29,410 nt of DNA from Gordoniibacillus chartarius (GTDB lineage: Bacteria; Bacillota; Bacilli; Paenibacillales; NBRC-103111): contig NZ_JBHLWN010000117.1 in NCBI RefSeq assembly GCF_042432825.1, positions 1-29,410 of the forward strand, written 5' to 3'. The notes beneath the pieces were generated by a model. It was not told the origin of the DNA. It was given only the letters and a program-made list of their open reading frames with translations, and did no database searches. The position numbers and the translations under genes are program-made. The number at the start of each line of letters is the position of its first letter. Positions within the stretch are counted from its first letter, which is position 1. Positions 15,815-22,867 of this stretch are shown here, piece by piece.

Positions 15815-17016
15815 TGAAGCCGGACGTTGTCATCGCCCGTTTCGGAGAGCTGACGCTCAAGGGACGCAACCGCGCGCGCTTTGAGAGGCGCGTGCTGCAC
15901 CAATTGAAGGCACTGCTCGAGCATGTGCCGGGCATCAGGTTTACGCCTGAATTCGGACGCATTTACATCGAGCTGAACGGAGAGCCGACGGAGTCCGTTG
16001 CCGCCGCTCTGGACAAAGTGTTCGGCCTATACTCGTACAGTCCCGCTTATACGGCGGAGCTGGACTTTGACGCGATCCGCAGCAAAGCGGCGGAAATCGT
16101 CGCCGGATTGCCCCGGCGTCCGGAGACGTTCAAGGTATCCGTACGCCGTGCCAACCGTTCTTTCCCATACGACTCGCAGCAAATGAACTACCTGGTCGGC
16201 GGTTACGTGCTGGAGCATGTTCCGGGACTTACGGTCGATGTGCGCAAGCCCGACACGGAGCTGCATATTGAGCTGCGGGAAACGAGAGCGCTCCTCTACA
16301 CCGACATCGTCGAAGGGGCCGGCGGCTACCCGTACGGCTCGAACGGTAAGGCGGTGCTGCTGCTGTCGGGCGGCATCGACTCGCCGGTTGCCGGCTGGAT
16401 GGCGATGCGGCGCGGTCTGGAGCTCGAAGCGGTGCATTTCCACAGCTTTCCGTATACGAGCGAAAGAGCGAAGCAGAAGGTCGTCGATCTCGCACGCGTT
16501 CTGGCGCAATATTCCGGCGATATCAAGCTGCACATGGTGCCGTTTACGGAGCTGCAGACGAAGGTGCATCAAGCCTACAACGATAATTTGCTCGTGACGA
16601 TCCTGCGCAGAGCGATGCTGCGCATTGCCGAGAAGGTGGCGGAGCGGGAAGGGGCGCAGGCGCTTGTAACCGGGGAAAGCCTCGGACAAGTGGCGAGCCA
16701 AACGCTGCCCGGCTTGAACGCGTCCCGCCGCGCGGTGCAGCTGCCGATCCTGCAGCCGCTGATCATGACCGACAAAAGGGACATCATTCGTCTCGCGGAG
16801 GACATCGGTACCTTCGGCATATCTTCACTGCCGTATGAGGATTGCTGCACGCTGTTCGTCCCGCCGTCGCCGAGCACCAACCCGAATATGCGGGTCGTCG
16901 AAGCGATCGAGCGCAATATGCCGTGGCTGCCCGACCTGATCGACAAGGCGGTACAGGAGACGGAGACGCTGCGCATTACGGCGGGTCGCAAGGACGAGCA
17001 CGCGCATTTATTTTAA
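15811..17016 (+). CDS. thiI: tRNA 4-thiouridine synthase ThiI
   Basis: ThiI adenylates uridine 8 of tRNA and inserts sulfur, and can also supply the sulfur of the thiamine thiazole. The 401-residue product has the N-terminal ferredoxin-like and THUMP domains (about residues 1-165) and the PP-loop SGGIDS (186-191). It ends near the conserved YEDCCTLFVPPSPSTNP segment without a C-terminal rhodanese domain, as in Bacillus. The frame is open back to 15613 inside nifZ, but GGGAGG at 15800-15805 and the ATGA overlap fix the start at 15811, or possibly 15814. Sulfur is expected to come directly from the adjacent cysteine desulfurase. Confidence 0.96.
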   Translation: MMKPDVVIARFGELTLKGRNRARFERRVLHQLKALLEHVPGIRFTPEFGRIYIELNGEPTESVAAALDKVFGLYSYSPAYTAELDFDAIRSKAAEIVAGLPRRPETFKVSVRRANRSFPYDSQQMNYLVGGYVLEHVPGLTVDVRKPDTELHIELRETRALLYTDIVEGAGGYPYGSNGKAVLLLSGGIDSPVAGWMAMRRGLELEAVHFHSFPYTSERAKQKVVDLARVLAQYSGDIKLHMVPFTELQTKVHQAYNDNLLVTILRRAMLRIAEKVAEREGAQALVTGESLGQVASQTLPGLNASRRAVQLPILQPLIMTDKRDIIRLAEDIGTFGISSLPYEDCCTLFVPPSPSTNPNMRVVEAIERNMPWLPDLIDKAVQETETLRITAGRKDEHAHLF

Positions 17017-17059
17017 CAATTAACGGCTCACCGGATAAGGCGAAAGGAGACGAGGTCGC

Positions 17060-17728
17060 GTGGATTTGCTCCTATTTGGCCTGCTTTTCTTGAAAATTAT
17101 GATGATTAACATCGTGCTGAGCGGAGATAATGCGGTCGTCATCGCGATGGCCAGCAAAAATTTGCCGCTAGCCCAGCGCAAGCAAGCGATTTGGTGGGGG
17201 ACGTCCGGCGCCGTCGGTCTGCGGCTGCTGCTGACGCTGCTGGCGGTTGCCGTGCTCAAGGTTCCGTATATACAAGCGGTGGGGTCTCTGCTGCTGCTGT
17301 GGATTGCGGTAAAGCTGCTGAACGAGGACGAAGGCCACGCCCAAATTAAAGAGGCGTCGTCGCTGCCGAAGGCGATATGGACAATTATTCTTGCCGACTT
17401 GGTTATGAGTCTGGATAACGTACTGGCGATCGCGGCGGCGGCTAAAGGCGACATCGGCGTCATTATGCTCGGGATCGGTCTGAGCGTTCCGCTCATCGTA
17501 TGGGGCAGTACGATCGTCATGAAGCTGCTGCAGCGTTATCCGGTTCTGATTTTCTTAGGCGCAGCTATTTTGGGGTATACGGCGGGCGAAATGTTCGTCA
17601 AGGATGAAAGCATGCAGCGCCTGTTCATTACGGAAGGGTCCAAGCTTCATCATCTTATACCGCTCGCGTCGACGTCCCTCGTCCTGCTGGCCGGACTGAT
17701 TAAACGGCTGATCCCGAGGAGGGCGTAA
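17060..17728 (+). CDS. TerC family integral membrane protein (YjbE-like)
   Basis: The 222-residue protein has about seven membrane helices with the two acidic TerC signatures: VLSGDNAVVIAMA near residue 19 and DLVMSLDNVLAIA near 113. TerC proteins of Bacillus are implicated in Mn2+ export and metalation of secreted enzymes, and length and sequence here are closest to the YjbE-type branch. The GTG at 17060 has AAAGGAGA about 9 bases upstream. It begins 43 bases after thiI with no terminator between, so it is probably cotranscribed. That gap is too short for the yybP-ykoY manganese riboswitch that precedes some relatives. Confidence 0.9.
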   Translation: MDLLLFGLLFLKIMMINIVLSGDNAVVIAMASKNLPLAQRKQAIWWGTSGAVGLRLLLTLLAVAVLKVPYIQAVGSLLLLWIAVKLLNEDEGHAQIKEASSLPKAIWTIILADLVMSLDNVLAIAAAAKGDIGVIMLGIGLSVPLIVWGSTIVMKLLQRYPVLIFLGAAILGYTAGEMFVKDESMQRLFITEGSKLHHLIPLASTSLVLLAGLIKRLIPRRA

Positions 17729-17766
17729 CGGCGCCGCCTGCGGCTAGTAATTTTCTCCAAGTTACG

Positions 17767-17781
17767 CTACACTAAGTGTAG
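17767..17781. promoter_or_regulatory. Palindromic operator candidate
   Basis: CTACACT and AGTGTAG are perfect 7-base inverted repeats with one central base. The left arm contains TACACT, which lies 17 bases after TAGTAA (17745-17750), so a repressor bound here would cover a possible -10 box of the LiaF-like gene. The regulator is unknown. TACA/TGTA cores are used by BlaI/MecI/CopY-like and some GntR regulators. Confidence 0.4.
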
Positions 17782-17862
17782 AAGCTTGTCGAACTACCGG
17801 GCGAAAGCAGCCGGCTATACGGCCGGCCCGCCCGTTTACGTTCGGCTCCGGGAGGGATTACG

Positions 17863-18342
17863 ATGTCACGTAACAACATGTCTGTCGGGTTGCTGCTTAT
17901 CGTTATCGCTGTTGTGCTGCTGTTAGGAAAGCTGGGAGTATTCGGTTTTATCGGCGGCTTGCTTTGGCCGTTGCTAGTGATCGCTGCCGGAGCGGGGCTG
18001 CACATGCTTTATTTTAACCGGACGGTTCCCGCTGCGGCGCTTATTCCGGGCGGCATGCTCGTCATTTACGGGCTGATGTTCATGTTCTGCAACGTATTCG
18101 GCTGGGGCGCGATGTCGTTCCTGTGGCCGGGATTCATTCTCGGTATTGCCGTAGGGCTGTATGAGATGTACTTCTTCGATCGGCGCGAAAGAACGGCGCT
18201 TACGGTGTCAATCGTGCTGGCTGTCTTGGCGGGGGTGCTCTTCACCTTCACGGTTATAGCGAAATTAGGGGTGTATTTCATCGCCGCCGTACTGCTGATT
18301 GCCGGGCTGCTCCTGATTTGGCGCCGTCCTCGCGTATGGTAG
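17863..18342 (+). CDS. LiaI/LiaF-type membrane protein (DUF5668-like)
   Basis: The 159-residue protein is almost entirely hydrophobic, with five or six helices. The first (NNMSVGLLLIVIAVVLLLGK) and second (GFIGGLLWPLLVIAAGAGLHML) are typical of the LiaF transmembrane region. It lacks the soluble C-terminal LiaF domain, so it is not a full LiaF. Such proteins are often linked to cell-envelope stress responses, but that link is only by family resemblance here. GGGAGGG lies 6 bases before the ATG. It is separated from terC by 134 bases with a palindrome, so it may be independently transcribed. Confidence 0.7.
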   Translation: MSRNNMSVGLLLIVIAVVLLLGKLGVFGFIGGLLWPLLVIAAGAGLHMLYFNRTVPAAALIPGGMLVIYGLMFMFCNVFGWGAMSFLWPGFILGIAVGLYEMYFFDRRERTALTVSIVLAVLAGVLFTFTVIAKLGVYFIAAVLLIAGLLLIWRRPRVW

Positions 18343-18354
18343 CTGCGGGCAAAC

Positions 18355-18383
18355 TTGCATTTTGTTGAAATGGCGCGTATAAT
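18355..18383 (+). promoter_or_regulatory. Promoter of the typA operon
   Basis: A consensus TATAAT (18378-18383) lies 17 bases after TTGCAT (18355-18360). The predicted start near 18390 gives a leader of about 70 bases. Confidence 0.7.
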
Positions 18384-18404
18384 GAACATAAATATATAGA
18401 AAGC

Positions 18405-18430
18405 AAGCGTCGGAATTCAGTCCGGCGCTT
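18405..18430 (+). promoter_or_regulatory. Leader hairpin upstream of typA
   Basis: AAGCGTCGG (18405-18413) pairs with CCGGCGCTT (18422-18430), nine pairs including one G-T, around an eight-base loop. No T-run follows, so it is not a standard terminator. It lies about 15 bases after the predicted transcription start and 12 bases before the ribosome-binding site. Confidence 0.5.
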
Positions 18431-18461
18431 ATTTCATGAAATGGAGAGGAATCGTATTTCT

Positions 18462-20309
18462 ATGCATGCAAGAGATAAAATCCGCAATATCGCCATCATC
18501 GCCCACGTCGACCATGGCAAAACTACTCTCGTTGACAAGCTCCTTCAGCAATCGGGCACGTTCCGCGAGAATGAGGCTGTCCAGGAACGCGCGATGGACT
18601 CCAACGATCTGGAGCGCGAGCGCGGTATTACGATTCTAGCGAAAAATACAGCCATTCAGTATAAAGATTACTTCATCAACATTGTGGATACTCCAGGACA
18701 CGCCGACTTCGGCGGCGAGGTGGAGCGCATTATGAAGATGGTGGACGGCGTTCTGCTCGTCGTCGACGCCTTCGAAGGCACGATGCCGCAGACGAAGTTC
18801 GTACTGCGCAAAGCGCTCGAAGCAAACCTGACGCCGATCGTCGTCGTCAACAAGATCGACCGTCCGAACGCACGACCTGCGGAAGTGCTGGACGAAGTGA
18901 TCGACTTGTTCATCGAGCTTGGCGCTACGGACGAACAGCTTGATTTTAAAGTGGTCTATGCTTCCGGTCTGATGGGCACGTCGTCTCTGGAGCAGGACGC
19001 TTCCAAGCAGGAGCCGACGATGGAGGCGCTCTACGAAACGATCGTGGAGCATATTCCACACCCGACGGAGAGCACCGAGGAGTCACTGCAGTTCCTCGTT
19101 ACGTTGATGGACTACAACGAATATCTTGGCCGGATCGGCATCGGCCGCGTCAACCGCGGTATTATTAAAGCCGGTCAGTCCGTCGCTGTCATTAACCGGG
19201 AAGGCGTTACGAAGCAGGCGCGCATTGAGAAGCTGTTCGGCTTCCAGGGCTTGAAGCGAATTGAGATCGAACAGGCGGGCGCGGGCGACATCATCGCGAT
19301 CGCCGGTATTAAGGAAATCAACATCGGAGAAACGATCGCCGATCCGCAAAACCCGGAGGCGCTGCCGGTTCTGAAGATCGACGAGCCGACGCTGCAGATG
19401 ACGTTCCTCGTCAACAACTCGCCGTTCGCCGGCCGCGAAGGCAAGTGGGTGACGTCCCGCAAGCTGCGCGAGCGTCTGTTCAAGGAGCTGGAAACGGACG
19501 TGGCGCTGCGCGTCGAAGAAACCGATTCGCCGGATGCGTTCATCGTATCGGGGCGCGGCGAGCTTCACCTGGGCATCCTGCTCGAGAATATGCGCCGTGA
19601 AGGCTTCGAGCTGCAAGTATCGAAGCCGGAGGTTATCATTAAGGACATCGACGGCGTGAAAAGCGAGCCGATCGAAAGACTGCTCATCGACCTGCCGGAA
19701 GAGAGCATGGGCGCGGTAATGGAATCGCTCGGCACCCGCAAAGCCGAGATGGTCAACATGATCAACCACGGCAACGGCAACGTGCGGATCGAGTTCCTGA
19801 TCCCGGCGCGCGGACTGATTGGTTACCGAACGTACTTCTTGACGTTGACAAAGGGCTACGGCCAGATGAACAGCGCGTTCGATTCGTACGGTCCTTACCA
19901 GGGCAGCGGCGTAGGCGGACGCCACGAGGGCGTGCTCGTCGCATCCGAGAACGGCACGGCGACGACGTACGGCATTTTGTCTGTTGAAGACCGCGGCATT
20001 CTGTTCGTAACGCCGGGTACGGAAGTGTACGAGGGCATGATCGTCGGCGAGCACAACCGCGACAACGACATCATCGTTAACATCTGTAAGGAAAAGGCGC
20101 TGACGAACATTCGCTCGGCCTCCAAGGACGATACGGTCCGCATGAAGACGCCGCGCATCTATACACTGGAAGCTGCGCTGGAATATTTGAACGACGACGA
20201 GTATTGCGAAATTACGCCAAAATCGATCCGTCTGCGCAAAAAAATTCTCAACAAGAGCGAGCGGGAGCGAGCTGAGAAGAACCGCAGAATGGCGGAATCG
20301 AACGTATAA
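18462..20309 (+). CDS. typA: Ribosome-associated translational GTPase TypA/BipA
   Basis: TypA (BipA) is an EF-G-like GTPase that aids 50S subunit assembly and growth under stress or cold. The 615-residue product has G1 AHVDHGKTT (about residues 14-22), the switch I region ending ERERGITI, G3 DTPGHADF, G4 NKIDRP, domains II, III and V, and the characteristic C-terminal domain (RGLIGYRTYFLTLTKGYG; VRMKTPRIYTLEAALEYL). The ATG at 18462 is preceded by GGAGAGGA about 11 bases upstream. An in-frame ATG at 18441 lies before that site and is rejected. It heads a run with ylaH, as in the B. subtilis yla cluster. Confidence 0.97.
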   Translation: MHARDKIRNIAIIAHVDHGKTTLVDKLLQQSGTFRENEAVQERAMDSNDLERERGITILAKNTAIQYKDYFINIVDTPGHADFGGEVERIMKMVDGVLLVVDAFEGTMPQTKFVLRKALEANLTPIVVVNKIDRPNARPAEVLDEVIDLFIELGATDEQLDFKVVYASGLMGTSSLEQDASKQEPTMEALYETIVEHIPHPTESTEESLQFLVTLMDYNEYLGRIGIGRVNRGIIKAGQSVAVINREGVTKQARIEKLFGFQGLKRIEIEQAGAGDIIAIAGIKEINIGETIADPQNPEALPVLKIDEPTLQMTFLVNNSPFAGREGKWVTSRKLRERLFKELETDVALRVEETDSPDAFIVSGRGELHLGILLENMRREGFELQVSKPEVIIKDIDGVKSEPIERLLIDLPEESMGAVMESLGTRKAEMVNMINHGNGNVRIEFLIPARGLIGYRTYFLTLTKGYGQMNSAFDSYGPYQGSGVGGRHEGVLVASENGTATTYGILSVEDRGILFVTPGTEVYEGMIVGEHNRDNDIIVNICKEKALTNIRSASKDDTVRMKTPRIYTLEAALEYLNDDEYCEITPKSIRLRKKILNKSERERAEKNRRMAESNV

Positions 20310-20335
20310 TTGTAGGATAGGGGGTGCCCCCGAAC

Positions 20336-20626
20336 ATGACCGATTGGCTTCGTGAACATACCCTGATTACGTACATCTTGATTTTCGTCATGGTGGCTTA
20401 CGTATATCATAAAGTGTTCGCTACGAGAAAGCTTCCGCTGTTGAAGCTGCTGCTTGTTTACGCAGCGATGGCTTTCGGCTGCTATATACTGTTGATTTTC
20501 CAAATCTTCGGATTGCCGATCGTGCTATGTATTGCAGTCGCATTGCTGCTTATGCTGATGACCGGTGTAAGAGCGTATGCGGAGAAGCGGCAAAACCGCA
20601 ACGCTTCATCCCAATCGCAAAAATAA
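20336..20626 (+). CDS. ylaH: YlaH-like membrane protein
   Basis: The 96-residue product has three membrane helices. Between the first and second is KLPLLKLLLVYAAMAFGCYILL, the best conserved part of the YlaH family. The function is unknown. The ATG at 20336 is chosen. Its ribosome-binding site lies in a run of five G followed two bases later by five C (20320-20331), which could pair and limit access. A GTG at 20324 inside that run is an alternative start. The gene follows typA by 26 bases, as in B. subtilis. Confidence 0.8.
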   Translation: MTDWLREHTLITYILIFVMVAYVYHKVFATRKLPLLKLLLVYAAMAFGCYILLIFQIFGLPIVLCIAVALLLMLMTGVRAYAEKRQNRNASSQSQK

Positions 20627-20651
20627 GGACTACGGAGCAGGAGGTGACGGC

Positions 20652-21086
20652 ATGCCGCAATTGTGGTTATGTCCGATTCGCACCGACGAGCCCGTCACGA
20701 TAGGCGCAGATCGAATGACCGTAGAAGCCGATTCGCCGGAATGGATGACATTCCGGCAGTCGCTTCACGCCGTTCATCCGCGCCTATTGCCGCTATTTAA
20801 GGCGGATCTGCTGCTTGCGGATGACGAGGACGGTAGGGAAGCTTGTGGTGGCCGGGAGGAAGATGCCGCGGTGAGCTTGGCCGCCGGCGGGGAGATCGTG
20901 CTGGACGAGCGTCACGACATGCCGTTATCCCATTGCGCCGAAGCGTTTCTGGACCGGCTGCTCACTCCGCAGGAAGCGCTGAGCCTCTGGGCTTCCGCTG
21001 CGCAGCCGCCTCAAGGCGTTTGGAGCGAGCTGCTCTTGGCATGGTGGGGCCGGGGCCTGAGTCCGATTTTACTGGCACAACGATAG
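20652..21086 (+). CDS. Unrecognised 144-residue protein
   Basis: I do not recognise this protein. It is soluble, acidic and Ala/Leu-rich, beginning MPQLWLCPIRTDEPVTIGAD. It has a segment that repeats Asp/Glu around residues 55-75 and a Trp-rich C-terminus (GVWSELLLAWWGRGL). There is no signal peptide or membrane helix. An excellent GGAGGTGA ends 5 bases before the ATG, and it begins 25 bases after ylaH, so it is very likely a real gene of the typA operon. Codon use is like its neighbours. Confidence 0.75.
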   Translation: MPQLWLCPIRTDEPVTIGADRMTVEADSPEWMTFRQSLHAVHPRLLPLFKADLLLADDEDGREACGGREEDAAVSLAAGGEIVLDERHDMPLSHCAEAFLDRLLTPQEALSLWASAAQPPQGVWSELLLAWWGRGLSPILLAQR

Positions 21087-21125
21087 GTGAACACGACGAC
21101 GATTCGATATGGGGAGCTGAACCGC

Positions 21126-21398
21126 ATGAAATTACAAGATGCGCTGTTTAACTGGCTGCAAATTCGCATTGTCGCGGAAGCGCGTCCGGACGACCGGGCT
21201 GCGATGGATACACGCGACTTTTTCGAACAGATTTTGCGCGAGGACCATCATTTGTCGCATTTCGAAGTCAGTCGTGTCGATGAGACGATGATTCATATTC
21301 GCTACACCGCGGATGGAACAACGAAGCTGCAAATGTTCGACCGCGAGCAGGCGGAGCAGCTGCTGGCCGATATCGAAGCGAATCCGAAATATAACTAA
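21126..21398 (+). CDS. Unrecognised 90-residue protein, last gene of the typA operon
   Basis: This small soluble protein begins MKLQDALFNWLQIRIVAEAR. It has predicted helix-strand-strand-helix character (DFFEQILREDHHL, HFEVSRVDETMIHIRYTADG, QAEQLLADIEANP). I cannot name its family, although it looks like a conserved Bacillales hypothetical. The ATG at 21126 follows GGGGAG by 10 bases, and a GTG at 21087 in the same frame would add 13 residues but has a poorer site. It is followed within 11 bases by a strong terminator. Confidence 0.75.
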   Translation: MKLQDALFNWLQIRIVAEARPDDRAAMDTRDFFEQILREDHHLSHFEVSRVDETMIHIRYTADGTTKLQMFDREQAEQLLADIEANPKYN

Positions 21399-21408
21399 GT
21401 GAATAGTC

Positions 21409-21441
21409 AAAAACTCCTCGCCGTTAAGGGAGGAGTTTTTT
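21409..21441. terminator. Bidirectional terminator after the typA operon
   Basis: AAAAACTCCTC (21409-21419) pairs with GAGGAGTTTTT (21430-21440) around a ten-base loop. T-runs occur on both strands, so it could also stop transcription from the broken leftward gene at 21475-21942. Confidence 0.9.
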
Positions 21442-21474
21442 GTTTCATTTCAAATTATTTATGCTATCCTTACG

Positions 21475-21942
21475 CTACCGGAACGATTCCTTTTCGGCGG
21501 TGAGAAGTAACTCATTTGGGATAGCGCCCACTATAGTTGTAATTGAACTTCTGGTAAGTTGTAATTTATTACTATTTAGGATTTGAGTTGTGAAAATTTG
21601 TGCGCTAATAACCCTTATGTTATTTTGAATCTCGGCGAGTCTTTGATCGAGATAGATAACACGGACGCCCCGGTTAAGCAGTTTGGAACGAATATTCTCA
21701 TAGTGATCCTCAGCTGTTTTCAAATTATCGAAAGCAGAAAAGATAAAAATTGACTGATTTCAACCGGCTTCCGACAATCCTCTTAAGTTATGCTCAGTCA
21801 TAGATAGTGCATCCTTAAACCTGGTATAGTTGGATTGGTCAGCTGTTGTTAATTCTTCAGGTTTCATTAAAAAATAAACTAATAGGCCATTACAGACAAG
21901 CGACAAAATGATAAGTAGTATGAATATTGGATTTTTTCTCAT
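21475..21942 (-). pseudogene. Membrane-anchored protein gene broken by an in-frame TGA
   Basis: Read leftward from the ATG at 21942, the frame encodes an N-terminal membrane helix (MRKNPIFILLIILSLVCNGL onward). A hydrophilic part follows up to a TGA at 21762-21760 (codon 61). The same frame then stays open for 94 more codons to a TAG at 21477-21475, with a helical, coding-like sequence (DNLKTAEDHYENIRSKLLN, VIYLDQRLAEIQNNI). One nonsense change in a 155-codon gene explains this better than two genes, since the second half has no ATG or ribosome-binding site. The family is not recognised. The sequence is clearly AT-richer than its neighbours. A sequencing error remains possible. Confidence 0.6.
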
Positions 21943-22005
21943 CTTTAAATTACCGTGTGGACGGTCCCAGCCGTCCCCGTCCATAAGTAAGTATTATTAA
22001 TTGAA

Positions 22006-22310
22006 TTAGCATATCTGACATAATATTGTATTCTTCCTTGTGGTGCAAATCATAACTAAAATTATATCTAATTTGTTGTTATCTGGATAATGAATCGTAA
22101 CACTGCAATCATTCTCAAACAATGAGTCTCGGCAGGTATGTTCAATGGATCCAGGATACACCCGTTACTCACCTCGATCATAAAATTTGCCTCGGGTGAC
22201 ATAACCGATTTCCCCTTGAGATAAAATAGGGATAAACCCGCTGATGAGATATCGTAGCTACCGCTAGGCTGTTGGATGTAGATGCTTGGTCCTGCCTGTG
22301 ATATACTCGA
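22006..22310 (-). pseudogene. Frameshifted, 5'-truncated PilZ-like domain fragment
   Basis: Leftward, one frame reads YDISSAGLSLFYLKG then FMIEVSNGCILDPLNIPAE, which resembles a PilZ cyclic-di-GMP-binding domain (DxSxxG motif and following strands). Near 22121-22131 that frame loses similarity. The neighbouring frame continues with DSLFENDCSVTIHYPDNNKLD and ends at a TAA at 22008-22006. Together they look like one protein split by a single-base loss. The N-terminal RxxxR motif and a plausible start codon are missing, and the upstream end runs into the promoter of the rightward gene. The identification as PilZ is by eye and moderate. Confidence 0.45.
22299..22307 (+). promoter_or_regulatory. 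Extended -10 promoter for the split-barrel gene
   Basis: TGA-TATACT fits an extended -10 (TGnTATAaT) without a matching -35 box. It lies about 60 bases before the start codon at 22368. Confidence 0.5.
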
Positions 22311-22367
22311 AGTGTGGGGATGATTTGCCTGTACTAGACTTTTCTCTATCAGGGAGGCCTTGATCCT

Positions 22368-22820
22368 ATGGCAGAAGTCGTCACAGCTTTGTCCCAGCAA
22401 CTTATCGAAGCCATGCGCAAGGAGAAGCTTATCCTGCTTGGGTCGATCGATGCGGAAACCGGTGGTCCGGCTGTGTCCGCCCTATCCTGGGTTTATGCAA
22501 TGGATGAAGGCCGGGTTCGCTTCGCCCTCGATGCCCGTTCGCGTTTGATCGCTGCATTGAAAGATCAGCCACAAGTTACGCTGACGCTCATCGGAGAAGG
22601 CTCGGTACATGTCGTTTACGGCCGTTCTGCGTTCGTTACAGAGCAGCTGGAAGGAGTCCCCTTTGCGCTTGCTTGTGTCGAAGTTTCGGTGCAAAGCGTA
22701 CGGGACGGCATGTTTTACGGCGCTCGCATCGTCGTGGAGCCGGAGTATGAAAAAACATACGACAAACGGGCCGCCGAGAAACTGGACGGTCAAGTGTTTG
22801 CTGCCATGAAAAAAGCCTGA
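22368..22820 (+). CDS. Pyridoxamine 5'-phosphate oxidase-like (FMN split-barrel) protein
   Basis: The 150-residue product resembles the FMN-binding split-barrel family. It has an N-terminal helix (LSQQLIEAMRKEKLILLGSI), then TGGPAVSALSWVYAMDEGRVRFALDARSRLIAALKDQPQVTLTLI, where A-x-D-x-R-S-R and the following strands form the barrel core. A true PNP oxidase role is unlikely at this length, and flavin or haem binding is not shown. GGGAGG lies 10 bases before the ATG. It stands alone between the decayed AT-rich pocket and a terminator shared with the convergent ylaJ gene. Confidence 0.78.
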   Translation: MAEVVTALSQQLIEAMRKEKLILLGSIDAETGGPAVSALSWVYAMDEGRVRFALDARSRLIAALKDQPQVTLTLIGEGSVHVVYGRSAFVTEQLEGVPFALACVEVSVQSVRDGMFYGARIVVEPEYEKTYDKRAAEKLDGQVFAAMKKA

Positions 22821-22846
22821 GTATGCTTCTGCATACTAGGCTTTTT
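22810..22846. terminator. Bidirectional terminator between convergent genes
   Basis: AGCCT plus AGTATGC (22814-22826, one bulged G) pairs with GCATACT plus AGGCT (22831-22842) around TTCT. It is flanked by A-run and T-run, so it can act on both strands. It overlaps the stop codon of the split-barrel gene. Confidence 0.9.
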
Positions 22847-22867
22847 GTCGTAATCCGAAACAATCTG

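Noticed and set aside
17017..17059. A yybP-ykoY manganese riboswitch before terC.
   Set aside because: Only 43 bases separate thiI and terC and no such motif is present.
17733..17755. GCCG-CCTG-CGGC hairpin just after terC with a later TTTT.
   Set aside because: Only four pairs, and the T-run is seven bases away, too weak to call a terminator.
17810..17827. GCCGGC-TATACG-GCCGGC hairpin taken as a terminator of terC.
   Set aside because: No T-run follows on either strand, and it lies just before the ribosome-binding site of the next gene. It may be a leader structure only.
19083..20054. A 323-codon open frame on the minus strand.
   Set aside because: It is a shadow of typA, with no recognisable domain and no proper start signals.
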